Positions 26,006 through 35,839 of a stretch of 64,000 bases of DNA are shown one piece after another (positions within the stretch are counted from its first letter, which is position 1; each line of letters opens with the position of its first letter). Location: the NCBI GenBank assembly GCA_036265935.1, contig DATAOB010000017.1, forward strand, positions 34,580 to 98,579, given 5' to 3'. Source of the stretch: JAFASC01 sp036265935 (GTDB lineage: Bacteria > Pseudomonadota > Alphaproteobacteria > Rhizobiales > Beijerinckiaceae). Below the pieces are notes generated by a model. That model saw nothing but the letters and a program-made list of their open reading frames with translations. It was not told the DNA's origin and searched no databases. The position numbers and the translations under genes were made by a program.

Positions 26006-27505
26006 GTGTTGGCAGACCCAATTGCAAACGGCTCGCTCAGGGAAGCCCTGACCTTCGACGACGTCCTGCTGACCCCCGGCCATTCCGAGGTCATGCCGAG
26101 CGCAGTCGACATCAGGACGCGGCTCACCCGCTCCATCTCGCTCAACATCCCGATCATCTCCTCGGCCATGGACACGGTCACCGAGGCGCGCCTCGCGATC
26201 GCCATGGCGCAGGCCGGCGGCATCGGCGTCATCCACCGCAATCTCGAACCGGAGCAACAGGCCAACGAGGTCCGCAAGGTGAAGCGCTACGAGAGCGGCA
26301 TGGTGGTCGATCCGATCACCATCTTTCCCGACGAGACGCTCGCCGACGCCCTGGCGCTCATGCGCCGGCATGGCATTTCCGGCATTCCGGTCGTCGCACG
26401 CGGCGACAACGCGCGGCCGGGAAAGCTCTGCGGCATTCTGACCAATCGCGACGTGCGCTTCGCCGCCGATCCGCAAGTGCCGGTCTCGGAACTGATGACG
26501 CGCAAGCTCGTCACCGTGCGCGAAGGCGGTGTGACGCAGGACGAGGCGCGCCGGCTTTTGCATCAACATCGCATCGAAAAGCTGCTCGTCGTCGACGAGG
26601 ACGAGCGCTGCGTCGGCCTCGTGACCGTCAAGGATATGGAGAAGGCGACGCTCTATCCCGATGCCTGCAAGGATGCTGAGGGCCGCCTGCGCGTCGCCGC
26701 TGCTTCCACTGTCGGCGACAAGGGTTACGAGCGCGCGCTCATGCTGATGGATGCCGGCGTCGACTGCATCATCGTCGATACCGCGCACGGCCATTCGCAA
26801 TCGGTGCTCGATCAGGTCGGGCGCATCAAGCGCGTCTCCAACAAGGTCGCGATCGTCGCCGGCAACGTCGCGACGGCGGACGGGGCCAAGGCGCTGATCG
26901 GCGCCGGCGCCGACGCGATCAAGATCGGCATCGGGCCGGGCTCCATCTGCACGACACGCGTCGTCGCCGGGGTCGGCGTGCCGCAGCTGACCGCGATCCT
27001 CGATGCGGCGGAGGTCGCGCAGCGCAATGACGTGCCGGTGATCGGGGATGGTGGCATCAAATATTCCGGCGATATGGCGAAAGCGATCGCGGCCGGCGCC
27101 GAATGCGTGATGATCGGCTCCTTGCTCGCCGGTACCGACGAGAGCCCGGGCGAGGTTTATCTCTATCAGGGCCGCTCGTTCAAATCCTATCGCGGCATGG
27201 GTTCGGTTGGCGCGATGGCGCGGGGTTCTGCGGATCGCTACTTTCAGCAGGATATCAAGGATTCACTGAAGCTTGTGCCAGAAGGAATCGAAGGGCAGGT
27301 GCCGTATCGCGGTCCGGTCGGTCCGATTCTGCATCAGCTCGCCGGGGGTTTGCGTGCCGCGATGGGTTACGTCGGCGCCGAAAATATCGCGGAATTCCAG
27401 AAGCGCGCGCGCTTCGTGCGTATTTCCGGTGCGGGCTTGCGCGAGAGCCATGTTCACGATGTGACGATCACGCGCGAGAGTCCGAATTATCCGACGGGCG
27501 TGTGA
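26006..27505 (+). CDS. guaB: Inosine-5'-monophosphate dehydrogenase
   Basis: The 499-residue enzyme oxidises IMP to XMP, the committed step of GMP synthesis. The start GTG is preceded by AGGAGAG. The barrel contains LTFDDVLLTPG, the IMP loop with the catalytic Cys in GIGPGSICTTRVV, and GDGGIKYSGDMAKAI. A CBS-domain pair is inserted (about 95-215). The Arg-Tyr flap region (YRGMGSVGAM) and the C-terminal ESHVHDVTITRESPNY are present. Length and domain order are normal. Confidence 0.97.
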   Translation: MLADPIANGSLREALTFDDVLLTPGHSEVMPSAVDIRTRLTRSISLNIPIISSAMDTVTEARLAIAMAQAGGIGVIHRNLEPEQQANEVRKVKRYESGMVVDPITIFPDETLADALALMRRHGISGIPVVARGDNARPGKLCGILTNRDVRFAADPQVPVSELMTRKLVTVREGGVTQDEARRLLHQHRIEKLLVVDEDERCVGLVTVKDMEKATLYPDACKDAEGRLRVAAASTVGDKGYERALMLMDAGVDCIIVDTAHGHSQSVLDQVGRIKRVSNKVAIVAGNVATADGAKALIGAGADAIKIGIGPGSICTTRVVAGVGVPQLTAILDAAEVAQRNDVPVIGDGGIKYSGDMAKAIAAGAECVMIGSLLAGTDESPGEVYLYQGRSFKSYRGMGSVGAMARGSADRYFQQDIKDSLKLVPEGIEGQVPYRGPVGPILHQLAGGLRAAMGYVGAENIAEFQKRARFVRISGAGLRESHVHDVTITRESPNYPTGV

Positions 27506-27525
27506 GTTACGCGTGATTTTTGCCG

Positions 27526-28035
27526 ATGAAAGCTTCCCTCCGTTCGTTTCTTCCCGCCGACTTGCCGCGGCTGGCTGCGATTTTTCGTGCCAGCATCGAA
27601 GAGCTGACGGCCGACGATTACAACGAATCGCAGCAGGCGGCCTGGGCGGCCTTCGCCGATGAGGATTCCTTCGGCGAGAAGCTTGCCCACGATCTGACGC
27701 TGGTGGCGCTTCTGCAGGGCGAGGTGGCGGGCTTTGCCTCCTTGCGCGCCCCGGATCATCTCGACATGCTCTACGTCGATCCGCAGGTGGTCGGGCGGGG
27801 CGTCGCGAGCACGCTTTGCGAGGCACTGGAAAAGCTTGCCGGCGCGCGCGGCGCGACGAAGCTCAGCGTCGACGCAAGCGACACCGCGCGCGGCTTTTTC
27901 GAAAAGCGCGGATACCAAGCACTGCACCGCCAGACGATCGACTGCTTCGGCGAGTGGCTCGGCAACACCGCCATGGAAAAGCGGCTTGCGGCGAATGATA
28001 CGGATCGCGCGCCGCCGACACGAGCGGTACACTGA
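27526..28035 (+). CDS. GNAT family N-acetyltransferase
   Basis: The 169-residue protein has a GNAT fold, starting MKASLRSFLPADLPRLAAIF. The acetyl-CoA loop is DPQVVGRGVASTLCEALEKL, and the C-terminal FFEKRGYQALHRQTI is typical. I chose the ATG at 27526; a TTG at 27520 would add two residues. The gene's stop overlaps the cimA start (TGATG), so both are probably in one transcript. The substrate is unknown. Confidence 0.87.
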   Translation: MKASLRSFLPADLPRLAAIFRASIEELTADDYNESQQAAWAAFADEDSFGEKLAHDLTLVALLQGEVAGFASLRAPDHLDMLYVDPQVVGRGVASTLCEALEKLAGARGATKLSVDASDTARGFFEKRGYQALHRQTIDCFGEWLGNTAMEKRLAANDTDRAPPTRAVH

Positions 28036-29627
28036 TGTCGCGCGAGCGCCTTTATCTCTTCGATACGACGCTACGCGATGGCGCGCAGACGACCGGCGTC
28101 GACTTCTCGCTCGACGACAAGCGTCACATCGCTAGACTGCTCGATGATCTCGGCATCGATTACATCGAAGGCGGTTATCCCGGCGCCAATCCGCTCGACA
28201 CCAAATTCTTCGAGCAACGCCCGCCGGTAAAGGCGCGCTTTGCCGCCTTCGGCATGACCAAACGCGAGGGCCGCTCTGCCGCGAACGATCCCGGAATCGC
28301 CGCGCTGCTCGATACCGATGCGGACGTGATCACGTTGGTCGCGAAAGCATGGGACTATCATGTGCGCGTGGCGCTCGGCATTTCGCTTGACGAGAATCTC
28401 GACGGCATCACGCAATCGATCGCCGCGGCGCGCGATAAGGGCCGCGAGGCCATCCTCGATTGCGAGCATTTCTTCGACGGCTACAAGGCCAATCGCGATT
28501 ACGCGCTGAAATGCGCCAAGACCGCGCTCGATGCCGGCGCCCGCTGGGTTGTTCTTTGCGACACAAATGGCGGCACGCTGCCGCATGAGGTCGAGACGAT
28601 CGTCGCGGATGTTGCGCAACACATTCCAAGCGATCGGCTCGGAATACACACGCATAACGACACGGAAAATGCCGTGGCGAACACGCTTGCAGCGATCCGC
28701 GCCGGCGCGCGGCACGTGCAGGGCACGTTGAACGGGCTTGGCGAGCGCTGCGGCAATGCCAATCTCGTCTCATTGATCCCGACGCTGCTGTTGAAACCTG
28801 ACTACGCCGAACGTTTCGAGATCGGCGTCACGCCGGACAAGCTGGCGATGCTGGCGAAAGTCAGTCACACGCTCGACGAACTTTTGAACCGCGCGCCGGA
28901 TCGCCATGCGCCTTATGTCGGTGCCAGCGCTTTTGCGACCAAAGCCGGAATTCACGCCTCCGCGGTCATGAAGGATCCGCGCACCTATGAGCATGTGCCG
29001 CCGGAAGCGATCGGCAATCGGCGGCAAGTGCTTGTCTCCGATCAGGCCGGCAAATCCAACGTGCTTGCCGAATTGGAGCGCCTCGGCATCAGCTTGGATA
29101 AAGCCGATCCGCGCATTTCGCGCCTGCTCGAGGAGGTCAAGGAACGCGAGGCGCTGGGTTACGCTTATGAGGGCGCCGACGCGTCGTTTCTTTTGCTGGC
29201 GCGCCGCGTGCTCGGCCAGGTGCCGCATTATTTCGATGTCGAGCGCTTCAGCGTCAATGTCGAGCGTCGCTACAATGCGGTCGGCGAGCTCGTCTCCGTC
29301 TCGGAAGCCATCGTGAAGGTGAAGATCGATGGCGAGGTGCTGATTTCCGCTGCCGAAGGCAATGGCCCCGTCAACGCGCTCGACCTCGCGCTGCGCAAGG
29401 ACCTCGGCAAATTTCAAAAACACATTGAAGACGTGGAGCTGCGCGACTATCGCGTGCGCGTGTTCCAAGGCGGCACCGACGCGGTGACGCGCGTCCTGAT
29501 CGAGTGCGGCGATTCCGAAGGTGACACATGGTCGACCGTCGGCGTGTCGGCGAACATCATCGACGCCTCGTTCCAGGCGCTGGTCGATTCGATCACTTAC
29601 AAGCTGATGAAATCGGGCGCGACGTAA
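28035..29627 (+). CDS. cimA: (R)-citramalate synthase
   Basis: The 530-residue protein is a DRE-TIM metallolyase: LFDTTLRDGAQTTGVDFSL near the N-terminus and the HTHNDTENAVANTLAAI segment. The length, the GVDFS after the DRE motif and the long C-terminal regulatory domain fit the citramalate synthase subgroup. The enzyme condenses pyruvate with acetyl-CoA to start an alternative route to isoleucine. It could also be an isopropylmalate-synthase-like paralogue, but the DGAQTTGVDFS sequence favours CimA. Confidence 0.9.
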   Translation: MSRERLYLFDTTLRDGAQTTGVDFSLDDKRHIARLLDDLGIDYIEGGYPGANPLDTKFFEQRPPVKARFAAFGMTKREGRSAANDPGIAALLDTDADVITLVAKAWDYHVRVALGISLDENLDGITQSIAAARDKGREAILDCEHFFDGYKANRDYALKCAKTALDAGARWVVLCDTNGGTLPHEVETIVADVAQHIPSDRLGIHTHNDTENAVANTLAAIRAGARHVQGTLNGLGERCGNANLVSLIPTLLLKPDYAERFEIGVTPDKLAMLAKVSHTLDELLNRAPDRHAPYVGASAFATKAGIHASAVMKDPRTYEHVPPEAIGNRRQVLVSDQAGKSNVLAELERLGISLDKADPRISRLLEEVKEREALGYAYEGADASFLLLARRVLGQVPHYFDVERFSVNVERRYNAVGELVSVSEAIVKVKIDGEVLISAAEGNGPVNALDLALRKDLGKFQKHIEDVELRDYRVRVFQGGTDAVTRVLIECGDSEGDTWSTVGVSANIIDASFQALVDSITYKLMKSGAT

Positions 29628-29637
29628 ATTCGCGCGA

Positions 29638-30267
29638 CTAAAACCGCGGGTCGAGCCGCGCGCGCTCGATCGGCCGCCGCTCGAAGGCGGTCTGCAGCAT
29701 CGGAATGACATCTTCGATCCGCTCGGCGACGAGATAGCGCACCTCGAATTCCGGGCGGATGAATCCGTGCTCGCGCATATGTGCGAAGAGCGAGAGCAGC
29801 GGGCGCCAAAAGCCGCCGATATCAGCGATCAGCACGGGTTTCGTGTGTCGCTCGAGCTGCACCCAGGTCAGTTGCTCGACCAGCTCTTCCAGCGTGCCGA
29901 TGCCGCCGGGCAGCGCGATGAAAGCATCGGCGCGCTCGAACATCAGACGCTTTCGCGTATGCATGTCCGGCACGATGACGAGTTCCTGCGCGCTTTTCAG
30001 CATCAGCTCGCGGTTTTTCAAAAATTCCGGAATGATGCCGGTGACGCTGCCGCCATTGTCGATGACCGCGTGTGCGACGGCGCCCATGAGCCCGTTCGAG
30101 CCGCCGCCATAGACGAGGCGCATGCCGGCTTCCGCCAAAAGTTCGCCGAGCTGTGCTGCCGCCGCGACATAGGCGGGATCGACCGCATCCGCCGAGCCGC
30201 AATAGACGCAGACGTTGCGAATCGCCGAGGCCTCTGTCCTGACCACCTGATTCATCGGCGCCTTCAT
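29638..30267 (-). CDS. LOG family protein (cytokinin riboside 5'-monophosphate phosphoribohydrolase-like)
   Basis: The protein is about 209 residues from the ATG at 30267. It has the Rossmann-type start VCVYCGSADAVDPAYV, a glycine-rich VYGGGSNGLMGAVA, and the LOG signature PGGIGTLEELVEQLTW. Such proteins hydrolyse nucleoside 5'-monophosphates, releasing base and ribose-5-phosphate; bacterial substrates are often unknown. The ORF is open upstream to 30291. It is convergent with cimA, with ten bases between stops. Confidence 0.9.
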   Translation of the reverse strand: MKAPMNQVVRTEASAIRNVCVYCGSADAVDPAYVAAAAQLGELLAEAGMRLVYGGGSNGLMGAVAHAVIDNGGSVTGIIPEFLKNRELMLKSAQELVIVPDMHTRKRLMFERADAFIALPGGIGTLEELVEQLTWVQLERHTKPVLIADIGGFWRPLLSLFAHMREHGFIRPEFEVRYLVAERIEDVIPMLQTAFERRPIERARLDPRF

Positions 30268-30361
30268 GGACCGCGCCCCCTCGCACAGCAAGCGCTGGCG
30301 GGGGTTGGAATTGGCGACTTTCCGGCGGTTGCGCTAAAGTTCGGCACCCAATGCGCACCCT

Positions 30362-31642
30362 ATGATCCCTTTCGCCGTTCGCATCATCGCCATTCCGGCG
30401 GCCGCCCTCGTCGCTGCGACGATCGGCGCCGTGCTCTATTTCAAGTCGTTGGAGAAACCGGCGAGCGTTGCGACTGCGCCGGAGCCCAGTTCCCGGAGCG
30501 AAGCGCAACCGGCTCCGCCAACCGCGCCCGGCCAGGCGCCGCAATCGACGGCAGCGCTGCCGCAAGACGCCACGGCCTCACCTGGCGCAGGTATGGCGGC
30601 GCCGGCGAAGCCCCCGGAATTCGACATCGTGCGCGTTGAGCCAAGCGGCGAGACGGTTGTCGCCGGCCGCGCGCCCGCCGCCGCACGGGTCGAACTCCTC
30701 GATCAGGGCAAGGTCATCGCCGGCGAAAAGGTCGACGCGAACGGCCAGTTCGTTCTGCTGCCGCCGGCCCTAGCGGGCGGCGACCATCTGCTGGCTTTGC
30801 GGATCACGCCGGACGGGCAGCCGCCGGTCTCATCGAGCCAGAGCGTGGCGGTCGCGGTGCGGCCCGGCACGAGTCCGATCGTGACCCTCGCCGAGCCCGG
30901 AAAGCCGAGCGTCGTCTTGACTGCGCCGTCACCTTCGGCGGCGCCGCAACAGCCGCCGCAGGCGGGCGCTCCCGCGCCGCAGAGCGGCCAAGTCACGATC
31001 CGCACTGCGGAAGTCGAGGCGGGCGGCCGCTTCTTTGCCACCGGCACGGCTCCCGCAGGCGCCACCGTGCGCCTCTACCTCAACGGCAGCCATGTCGCCG
31101 ATGCCGCCGCTGCCGCTGACGGCAAATGGTCGCTGACCATCAACAAAGGTATTGGTGGCGGGAGGTACACGCTACGCGCCGATGCCGTCGGCAATGCGGG
31201 CAAGGTGGTCTCGCGCGCCGAAGTGCCGTTCGATGCGCCGATTGCCGTCGCGACGGCTGGGCCAACCCCGGCTCCGGCAACGCAGCCGATCACTCCACCG
31301 ATAACGGCGGCGCCTCCGAGCCCACCAGCCGCGGCATCGGCTCCTCCTCCTGCGACTACGCCGACCGTCCAACCGCGAGACACGGCCGCCACCTCACCCA
31401 GGGCTACAGCCGCGACACCGCAAAGCGGAACCTCGATCGCGGCAAATCCTTCAACCGCAAACCCGGTGATCTCGGAGGTCGCGACGGCCACTGTCTCGCG
31501 CGGCGACAGTCTGTGGCGAATTAGCCGCCTACGCCTCGGCAAGGGCACGCGTTACACCGTGATTTACGAGGCGAATGCCAGTCAGATCCGCAATCCCAAT
31601 CTTATCTATCCCGGCCAGATCTTTGTCATGCCGCAGAACTGA
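30362..31642 (+). CDS. Membrane-anchored protein with C-terminal LysM domain
   Basis: The 426-residue protein begins with a signal anchor (IPFAVRIIAIPAAALVAATI), followed by a Pro/Ala-rich linker. Two Ig-like segments come next (about 85-165 and 210-290, the second reading GGRFFATGTAPAGATVRLYL). Another long Pro/Ala/Thr linker leads to a single LysM domain at the C-terminus (about 378-426; TVSRGDSLWRISRLRLG, then NLIYPGQIFVMP). LysM binds peptidoglycan, so this is probably a periplasmic cell-wall-associated protein. A specific function cannot be read. Such proteins are common in Rhizobiales. Confidence 0.87.
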   Translation: MIPFAVRIIAIPAAALVAATIGAVLYFKSLEKPASVATAPEPSSRSEAQPAPPTAPGQAPQSTAALPQDATASPGAGMAAPAKPPEFDIVRVEPSGETVVAGRAPAAARVELLDQGKVIAGEKVDANGQFVLLPPALAGGDHLLALRITPDGQPPVSSSQSVAVAVRPGTSPIVTLAEPGKPSVVLTAPSPSAAPQQPPQAGAPAPQSGQVTIRTAEVEAGGRFFATGTAPAGATVRLYLNGSHVADAAAAADGKWSLTINKGIGGGRYTLRADAVGNAGKVVSRAEVPFDAPIAVATAGPTPAPATQPITPPITAAPPSPPAAASAPPPATTPTVQPRDTAATSPRATAATPQSGTSIAANPSTANPVISEVATATVSRGDSLWRISRLRLGKGTRYTVIYEANASQIRNPNLIYPGQIFVMPQN

Positions 31643-31728
31643 TTGCGGCGCGCCGGCGCGCGAATGATGCGTTCTTGCGCAATCGGTCTATATACGAGTC
31701 CCGGCCCTCGCGCCCCGACCTCCCTTGA

Positions 31729-33648
31729 ATGAAACATATCGCACCTCCTGAGCCGTCGCGCTCGTCACCCCATCCCCTTCCCGACAATGCGGCGCTCGGC
31801 GACGCGACATTCGCGCGCACGTTTCAGCATCTGTGGCCCTATATCTGGCCGCACGATCGCGCCGATTTGCGCATGCGCATCTTTCTCGCGGTCGTTCTTC
31901 TGATCGCGGGCAAGCTTGTCACCATTGCCATTCCCTATGCGTTCAAATGGGCGACCGATGCGCTGACCGGCGAGCACGCCAAGGACATGGCGCTGCCGGC
32001 GCTGATCGCCGGCCCGATCGCGCTGACGCTGCTTTACGGTGCATTGCGCATTGTCATGGCGTTTCTGACGCAATTGCGCGACGGGCTTTTTGCCGCCGTG
32101 GCAATGAACGCGGTTCGCCGTCTCGCCAATGACGTGTTCATTCACATGCACCGCCTGTCGCTGCGCTTTCATCTCGAGCGCAAGACCGGCGGATTGACGC
32201 GCATTCTCGAGCGCGGCCGCAACGCCATCGAGACGATCGTGCGTCTCGTCATGCTGACCGGCGTGCCGACGCTATTCGAATTCCTGCTGATTCTCGGCGT
32301 TTTCCTCTTTCAGTTCGATTGGCGCTATGCGCTGACCACGGCCTTGATGATCGCCGCCTACATGACTTTCACGACGATCGCCACGAATTGGCGCATCGCC
32401 ATCCGCCGCTCGATGAATGAAAGCGACGTCGACGCCAATACCAAGGCGATCGACAGCCTCCTGAACTACGAGACGGTCAAATATTTCAACGCCGAAGCGC
32501 GTGAGGCGGCGCGCTACGACAAATCGATGCAGCGCTACGAGGGCCTGAGCGTCAAGACCTACACTTCGCTCGCCGTGCTCAACGCGGGGCAGGCGGTGAT
32601 CTTCACGCTGGGCTTGACCGCGGTGATGATCATGTGCGTTGCCGGCATCCGCAACGGCACCAACACGATCGGCGATTTCGTGCTGATCAATGCGATGATG
32701 ATCCAGCTGTATCAGCCTTTGAACTTCATGGGCATGTTCTACCGCGAAGTGAAGCAGGCGGTGATCGACATCGAGAAAATGTTCGAGGTGCTGGCGCACA
32801 GTCCGGAGATTCAGGACAAGTCCGGCGCGCTGCCGCTTGTCGTGACTGAAGGGCACGTGCGCTTCGACGATGTGTGGTTTTCCTACGATCCGGTGCGGCC
32901 GATCCTGCGCGGCGTGACGTTCGACGTGCCGCCGGGACGTACGGTGGCGATCGTCGGGCCGTCAGGGGCGGGCAAATCGACGATCTCGCGGCTGATCTTC
33001 CGCTTCTACGAGCCGCAGGCTGGCACGATTTCGATCGACGGCCAGAACATCGCCGACGTCACGCAGGATTCGCTGCGCGCCGAGGTCGGGATGGTGCCGC
33101 AGGACACGGTGCTGTTTAACGATTCGATCGGCTACAACATTCGCTATGGCCGCTGGGAAGCGGGCGAGAGCGACATCAAAGATGCGGCGCGCATGGCGCA
33201 GATCGATGAATTCCTCGGCGTGGTTCCCGGCGGCTTCAACGCGCAGGTCGGCGAGCGCGGGTTAAAATTGTCGGGCGGCGAGAAGCAGCGCGTCGCCATC
33301 GCCCGCACCATGCTGAAAGCGCCGCCGATCCTGGTCCTCGACGAGGCGACGTCGGCGCTCGACACATTCACCGAGCGCGAAATTCAGGCGGCGCTCGATC
33401 GCATCTCGAAAGGCCGCACGACGATCGTCATCGCGCATCGATTGTCGACCGTGGTCGATGCCGACGAGATTTTGGTGCTCGAGAAGGGTGTCATCGTCGA
33501 GCGCGGCAACCATCAATCGCTGCTCGAGGCGGGCGGCGTTTACGCCGCTTTATGGAATCGCCAGCGCGAGGTCGACGAGGCGCAAGAGAAACTGCGCCGT
33601 GCGGCGGAGGAGGAGCCGGCGCGGGTCAGGGTGGGGATCGAGGTGTAG
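31729..33648 (+). CDS. Atm1-like ABC exporter, fused permease and ATPase
   Basis: The 639-residue protein is a half-transporter: six helices (about 50-330) followed by an ATPase with Walker A GPSGAGKST, Q loop MVPQDTVLF, signature LSGGEKQRVAIAR, Walker B ILVLDEATSALD and the switch His in VIAHRLS. The membrane part, including NYETVKYFNAEAREAARYDKS, resembles mitochondrial Atm1 and bacterial Atm1 homologues. Those export glutathione-based sulfur compounds or heavy metals. It should act as a homodimer in the inner membrane. Substrate is inferred. Confidence 0.92.
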   Translation: MKHIAPPEPSRSSPHPLPDNAALGDATFARTFQHLWPYIWPHDRADLRMRIFLAVVLLIAGKLVTIAIPYAFKWATDALTGEHAKDMALPALIAGPIALTLLYGALRIVMAFLTQLRDGLFAAVAMNAVRRLANDVFIHMHRLSLRFHLERKTGGLTRILERGRNAIETIVRLVMLTGVPTLFEFLLILGVFLFQFDWRYALTTALMIAAYMTFTTIATNWRIAIRRSMNESDVDANTKAIDSLLNYETVKYFNAEAREAARYDKSMQRYEGLSVKTYTSLAVLNAGQAVIFTLGLTAVMIMCVAGIRNGTNTIGDFVLINAMMIQLYQPLNFMGMFYREVKQAVIDIEKMFEVLAHSPEIQDKSGALPLVVTEGHVRFDDVWFSYDPVRPILRGVTFDVPPGRTVAIVGPSGAGKSTISRLIFRFYEPQAGTISIDGQNIADVTQDSLRAEVGMVPQDTVLFNDSIGYNIRYGRWEAGESDIKDAARMAQIDEFLGVVPGGFNAQVGERGLKLSGGEKQRVAIARTMLKAPPILVLDEATSALDTFTEREIQAALDRISKGRTTIVIAHRLSTVVDADEILVLEKGVIVERGNHQSLLEAGGVYAALWNRQREVDEAQEKLRRAAEEEPARVRVGIEV

Positions 33649-33660
33649 GGCCGGGAGTCG

Positions 33661-35052
33661 CTAAGATTTGCGGTACGGATTCTCCCCCTGCCGCTTTGAT
33701 ATCCGGATCGGCACGCCGGACAGTTCGAACGTCTCGCGCAGACCGTTCGCTAAAAACCGCTCGTAGCTCGTCGGCAATTCGTCGAGCTGATTGCCGAACA
33801 AGACGAAATGCGGCGGGCGCGCCTTCGGCTGCGTCATGTAGCGGATTTTGATGCGGCGGCCGGACACGGCAGGCGGCGGCGTCTCGGCAGTCGTTGCGGC
33901 AAGCCACCGATTGAGCTTGCCCGTCGCGATGCGCTTGTTCCAGACTTCGTGCACCTGCAGGATGGCGCCCATCAGCCGGTCGATGCCTTCGCCGGTCGCG
34001 CCGGAGACGGCGATCACAGGCGCGCCACGCACTTGCGGCAACAGCCGTGACGCCTCTTCGCGCAGGCGCGACAGCCGCGACCCGCGATCCTCGATCAAAT
34101 CCCATTTTGATAATGCGATCACCAGCGCGCGGCCTTCCTTGGCGGCGAGATCGGCGAGCGACAAATCCTGTTTCTCGAACGGGATCGTCGCATCGACGAT
34201 GAGCACAACGACTTCGGCAAATCGCACCGCGCGCAACGCGTCGGCGGCCGCAAGTTTTTCGAGCTTGTCCTCGACACGCGCGCGCTTGCGCAAACCGGCG
34301 GTGTCGAACAGTTTTAAAGCGCGTCCGCGCCAGTCGAATTCAAGCCCGATCGAGTCGCGCGTGATACCGGCCTCCGGTCCGGTCAACAGCCGCTCCTCGC
34401 CGAGAATACGGTTGATCAGCGTTGATTTGCCGGCATTCGGCCGCCCGACGATTGCGGCGCGCAGCGGCTTTGTCGGATCGAGCTCGGAGCCGTCCTCTTC
34501 CTCGCCGAGCTCGAGCGGCGCGGTAGTCGCGTCGATGTCCTCTCCGGGCTCGATTTTGTCCGGCAGCGCCGCGCGGATGGCGTCGTAAAGATCAGCTAGT
34601 CCTTCACCGTGCTCGGCAGACAGCGGCACCGGCTCGCCTAGGCCGAGATCGTAGGCCTCGAGCGCACCGGCTTCGCCGGCGCGCCCCTCGGCTTTGTTGG
34701 CGATGAGGATCAGCGGCTTGCCGGCGCGGCGCAGCAGCGCCGCGAAATGGCGGTCGTCCGGTGTCAGCCCAACGCGCGCATCGATGAGGAAAAGCACCGC
34801 GTCGGCGTCGGCGACGGCGGCTTCGGTCTGTGCGCGCATGCGGCCGGTGAGTGAGCGCGCCTCGCCGCTCTCCAATCCCGCCGTGTCGATAATAGTAAAA
34901 GTAAGGTCGCCAAGTTGCGCTTCGCCTTCGCGGCGGTCGCGCGTCACCCCCGGCTGATCATCGACGAGCGCAAGCTTTTTGCCGACAAGCCGATTGAACA
35001 GCGTCGACTTGCCGACATTGGGCCGGCCGATAATGGCGAGCTTGAACGACAT
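33661..35052 (-). CDS. der: Ribosome biogenesis GTPase Der (EngA)
   Basis: The 463-residue protein has two GTPase domains in tandem. The first has AIIGRPNVGKSTLFNRL, DTAGLE and NKAE; the second has AIVGRPNAGKSTLINRI, DTAGLRKRARVED and SKWD. A C-terminal KH-like domain follows (about 375-460). Der is needed for 50S subunit assembly. It is convergent with the ABC exporter gene and lies downstream of the TPR gene on its own strand, an arrangement found in related alphaproteobacteria. Confidence 0.96.
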   Translation of the reverse strand: MSFKLAIIGRPNVGKSTLFNRLVGKKLALVDDQPGVTRDRREGEAQLGDLTFTIIDTAGLESGEARSLTGRMRAQTEAAVADADAVLFLIDARVGLTPDDRHFAALLRRAGKPLILIANKAEGRAGEAGALEAYDLGLGEPVPLSAEHGEGLADLYDAIRAALPDKIEPGEDIDATTAPLELGEEEDGSELDPTKPLRAAIVGRPNAGKSTLINRILGEERLLTGPEAGITRDSIGLEFDWRGRALKLFDTAGLRKRARVEDKLEKLAAADALRAVRFAEVVVLIVDATIPFEKQDLSLADLAAKEGRALVIALSKWDLIEDRGSRLSRLREEASRLLPQVRGAPVIAVSGATGEGIDRLMGAILQVHEVWNKRIATGKLNRWLAATTAETPPPAVSGRRIKIRYMTQPKARPPHFVLFGNQLDELPTSYERFLANGLRETFELSGVPIRISKRQGENPYRKS

Positions 35053-35072
35053 ATGAGTTCACTGCCGGCGGC

Positions 35073-35729
35073 TTACTTCGCGCGCTTGCTCGAACGCACA
35101 ACGGCGAGCAGCGCCTCGGCACGTTGCCGCATCTGCGCCGGCGCTTGTGGATCGACGACGATCGCATCGAGCTGGCGGCCCGCCGCATCGAAGTCGTCAT
35201 GCTTCAGGGCGGCGAGTGCCAGCGCTTCGCGCGCGGAGAAGCGGAACGGATTATCGTTGGCGGTCATCGGCGCGAGCCGACTTTCGATTTCCTTCTCGTC
35301 GGCCTGGTCGAGACGCAGCAGCGCTGCGCGAACTCGCGCGACGTTCTGGAATAAAGGATCGATAGTCCCGTCCGCGGCGATCGCCTCGTATGCTTTCACC
35401 GCGGCGGCGGGATCGCTGCTGCTATATTCGGCCGCCTCACGCAGTCGCGCCAGAACCGCGTAGCCTTTGGGCCCGCTTCGGGCGATCTGCTCCAATGCGC
35501 CCTCCGCTTCCGCGGACTTGCCATCGCGGGCGAGCGCCAGCGCCGCCTCGTATTTCGCGCCAACCTCTTCTGCCTGCTTCGTGCGGTAATGATCGTAGAG
35601 CCGCCAGCCGGCGGTGGCAGCGACGACGAGCACGGCGAGGCCGATGAAGAGGTTTTGATACCGGCCCCAAATCTGAGCGGCTTGATCGCGACGAACTTCC
35701 TCGTCGACTTCGCGGAAAATGTCGGACAT
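35073..35729 (-). CDS. YfgM-like membrane-anchored TPR protein
   Basis: The 218-residue protein has the layout of YfgM: a short cytoplasmic start (MSDIFREVDEEVRRDQAAQ), one transmembrane helix (about 27-47) and a periplasmic tetratricopeptide-like domain ending in a short basic tail. It ends in AEALLAVVRSSKRAK. In enterobacteria YfgM links the Sec translocon to periplasmic chaperones. It sits 20 bases upstream of der; in some relatives bamB lies between them, but not here. Confidence 0.86.
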   Translation of the reverse strand: MSDIFREVDEEVRRDQAAQIWGRYQNLFIGLAVLVVAATAGWRLYDHYRTKQAEEVGAKYEAALALARDGKSAEAEGALEQIARSGPKGYAVLARLREAAEYSSSDPAAAVKAYEAIAADGTIDPLFQNVARVRAALLRLDQADEKEIESRLAPMTANDNPFRFSAREALALAALKHDDFDAAGRQLDAIVVDPQAPAQMRQRAEALLAVVRSSKRAK

Positions 35730-35839
35730 GGCTTTCTCGGGGAAGCGGGCGTCAGCCGGCCTGATTTGTGGCTGCGGTTAGCACGCCCCGACGGGTATGG
35801 CGAGCCATAGCGCCTCGCCACAGCCCCGGTGCGCCAGCC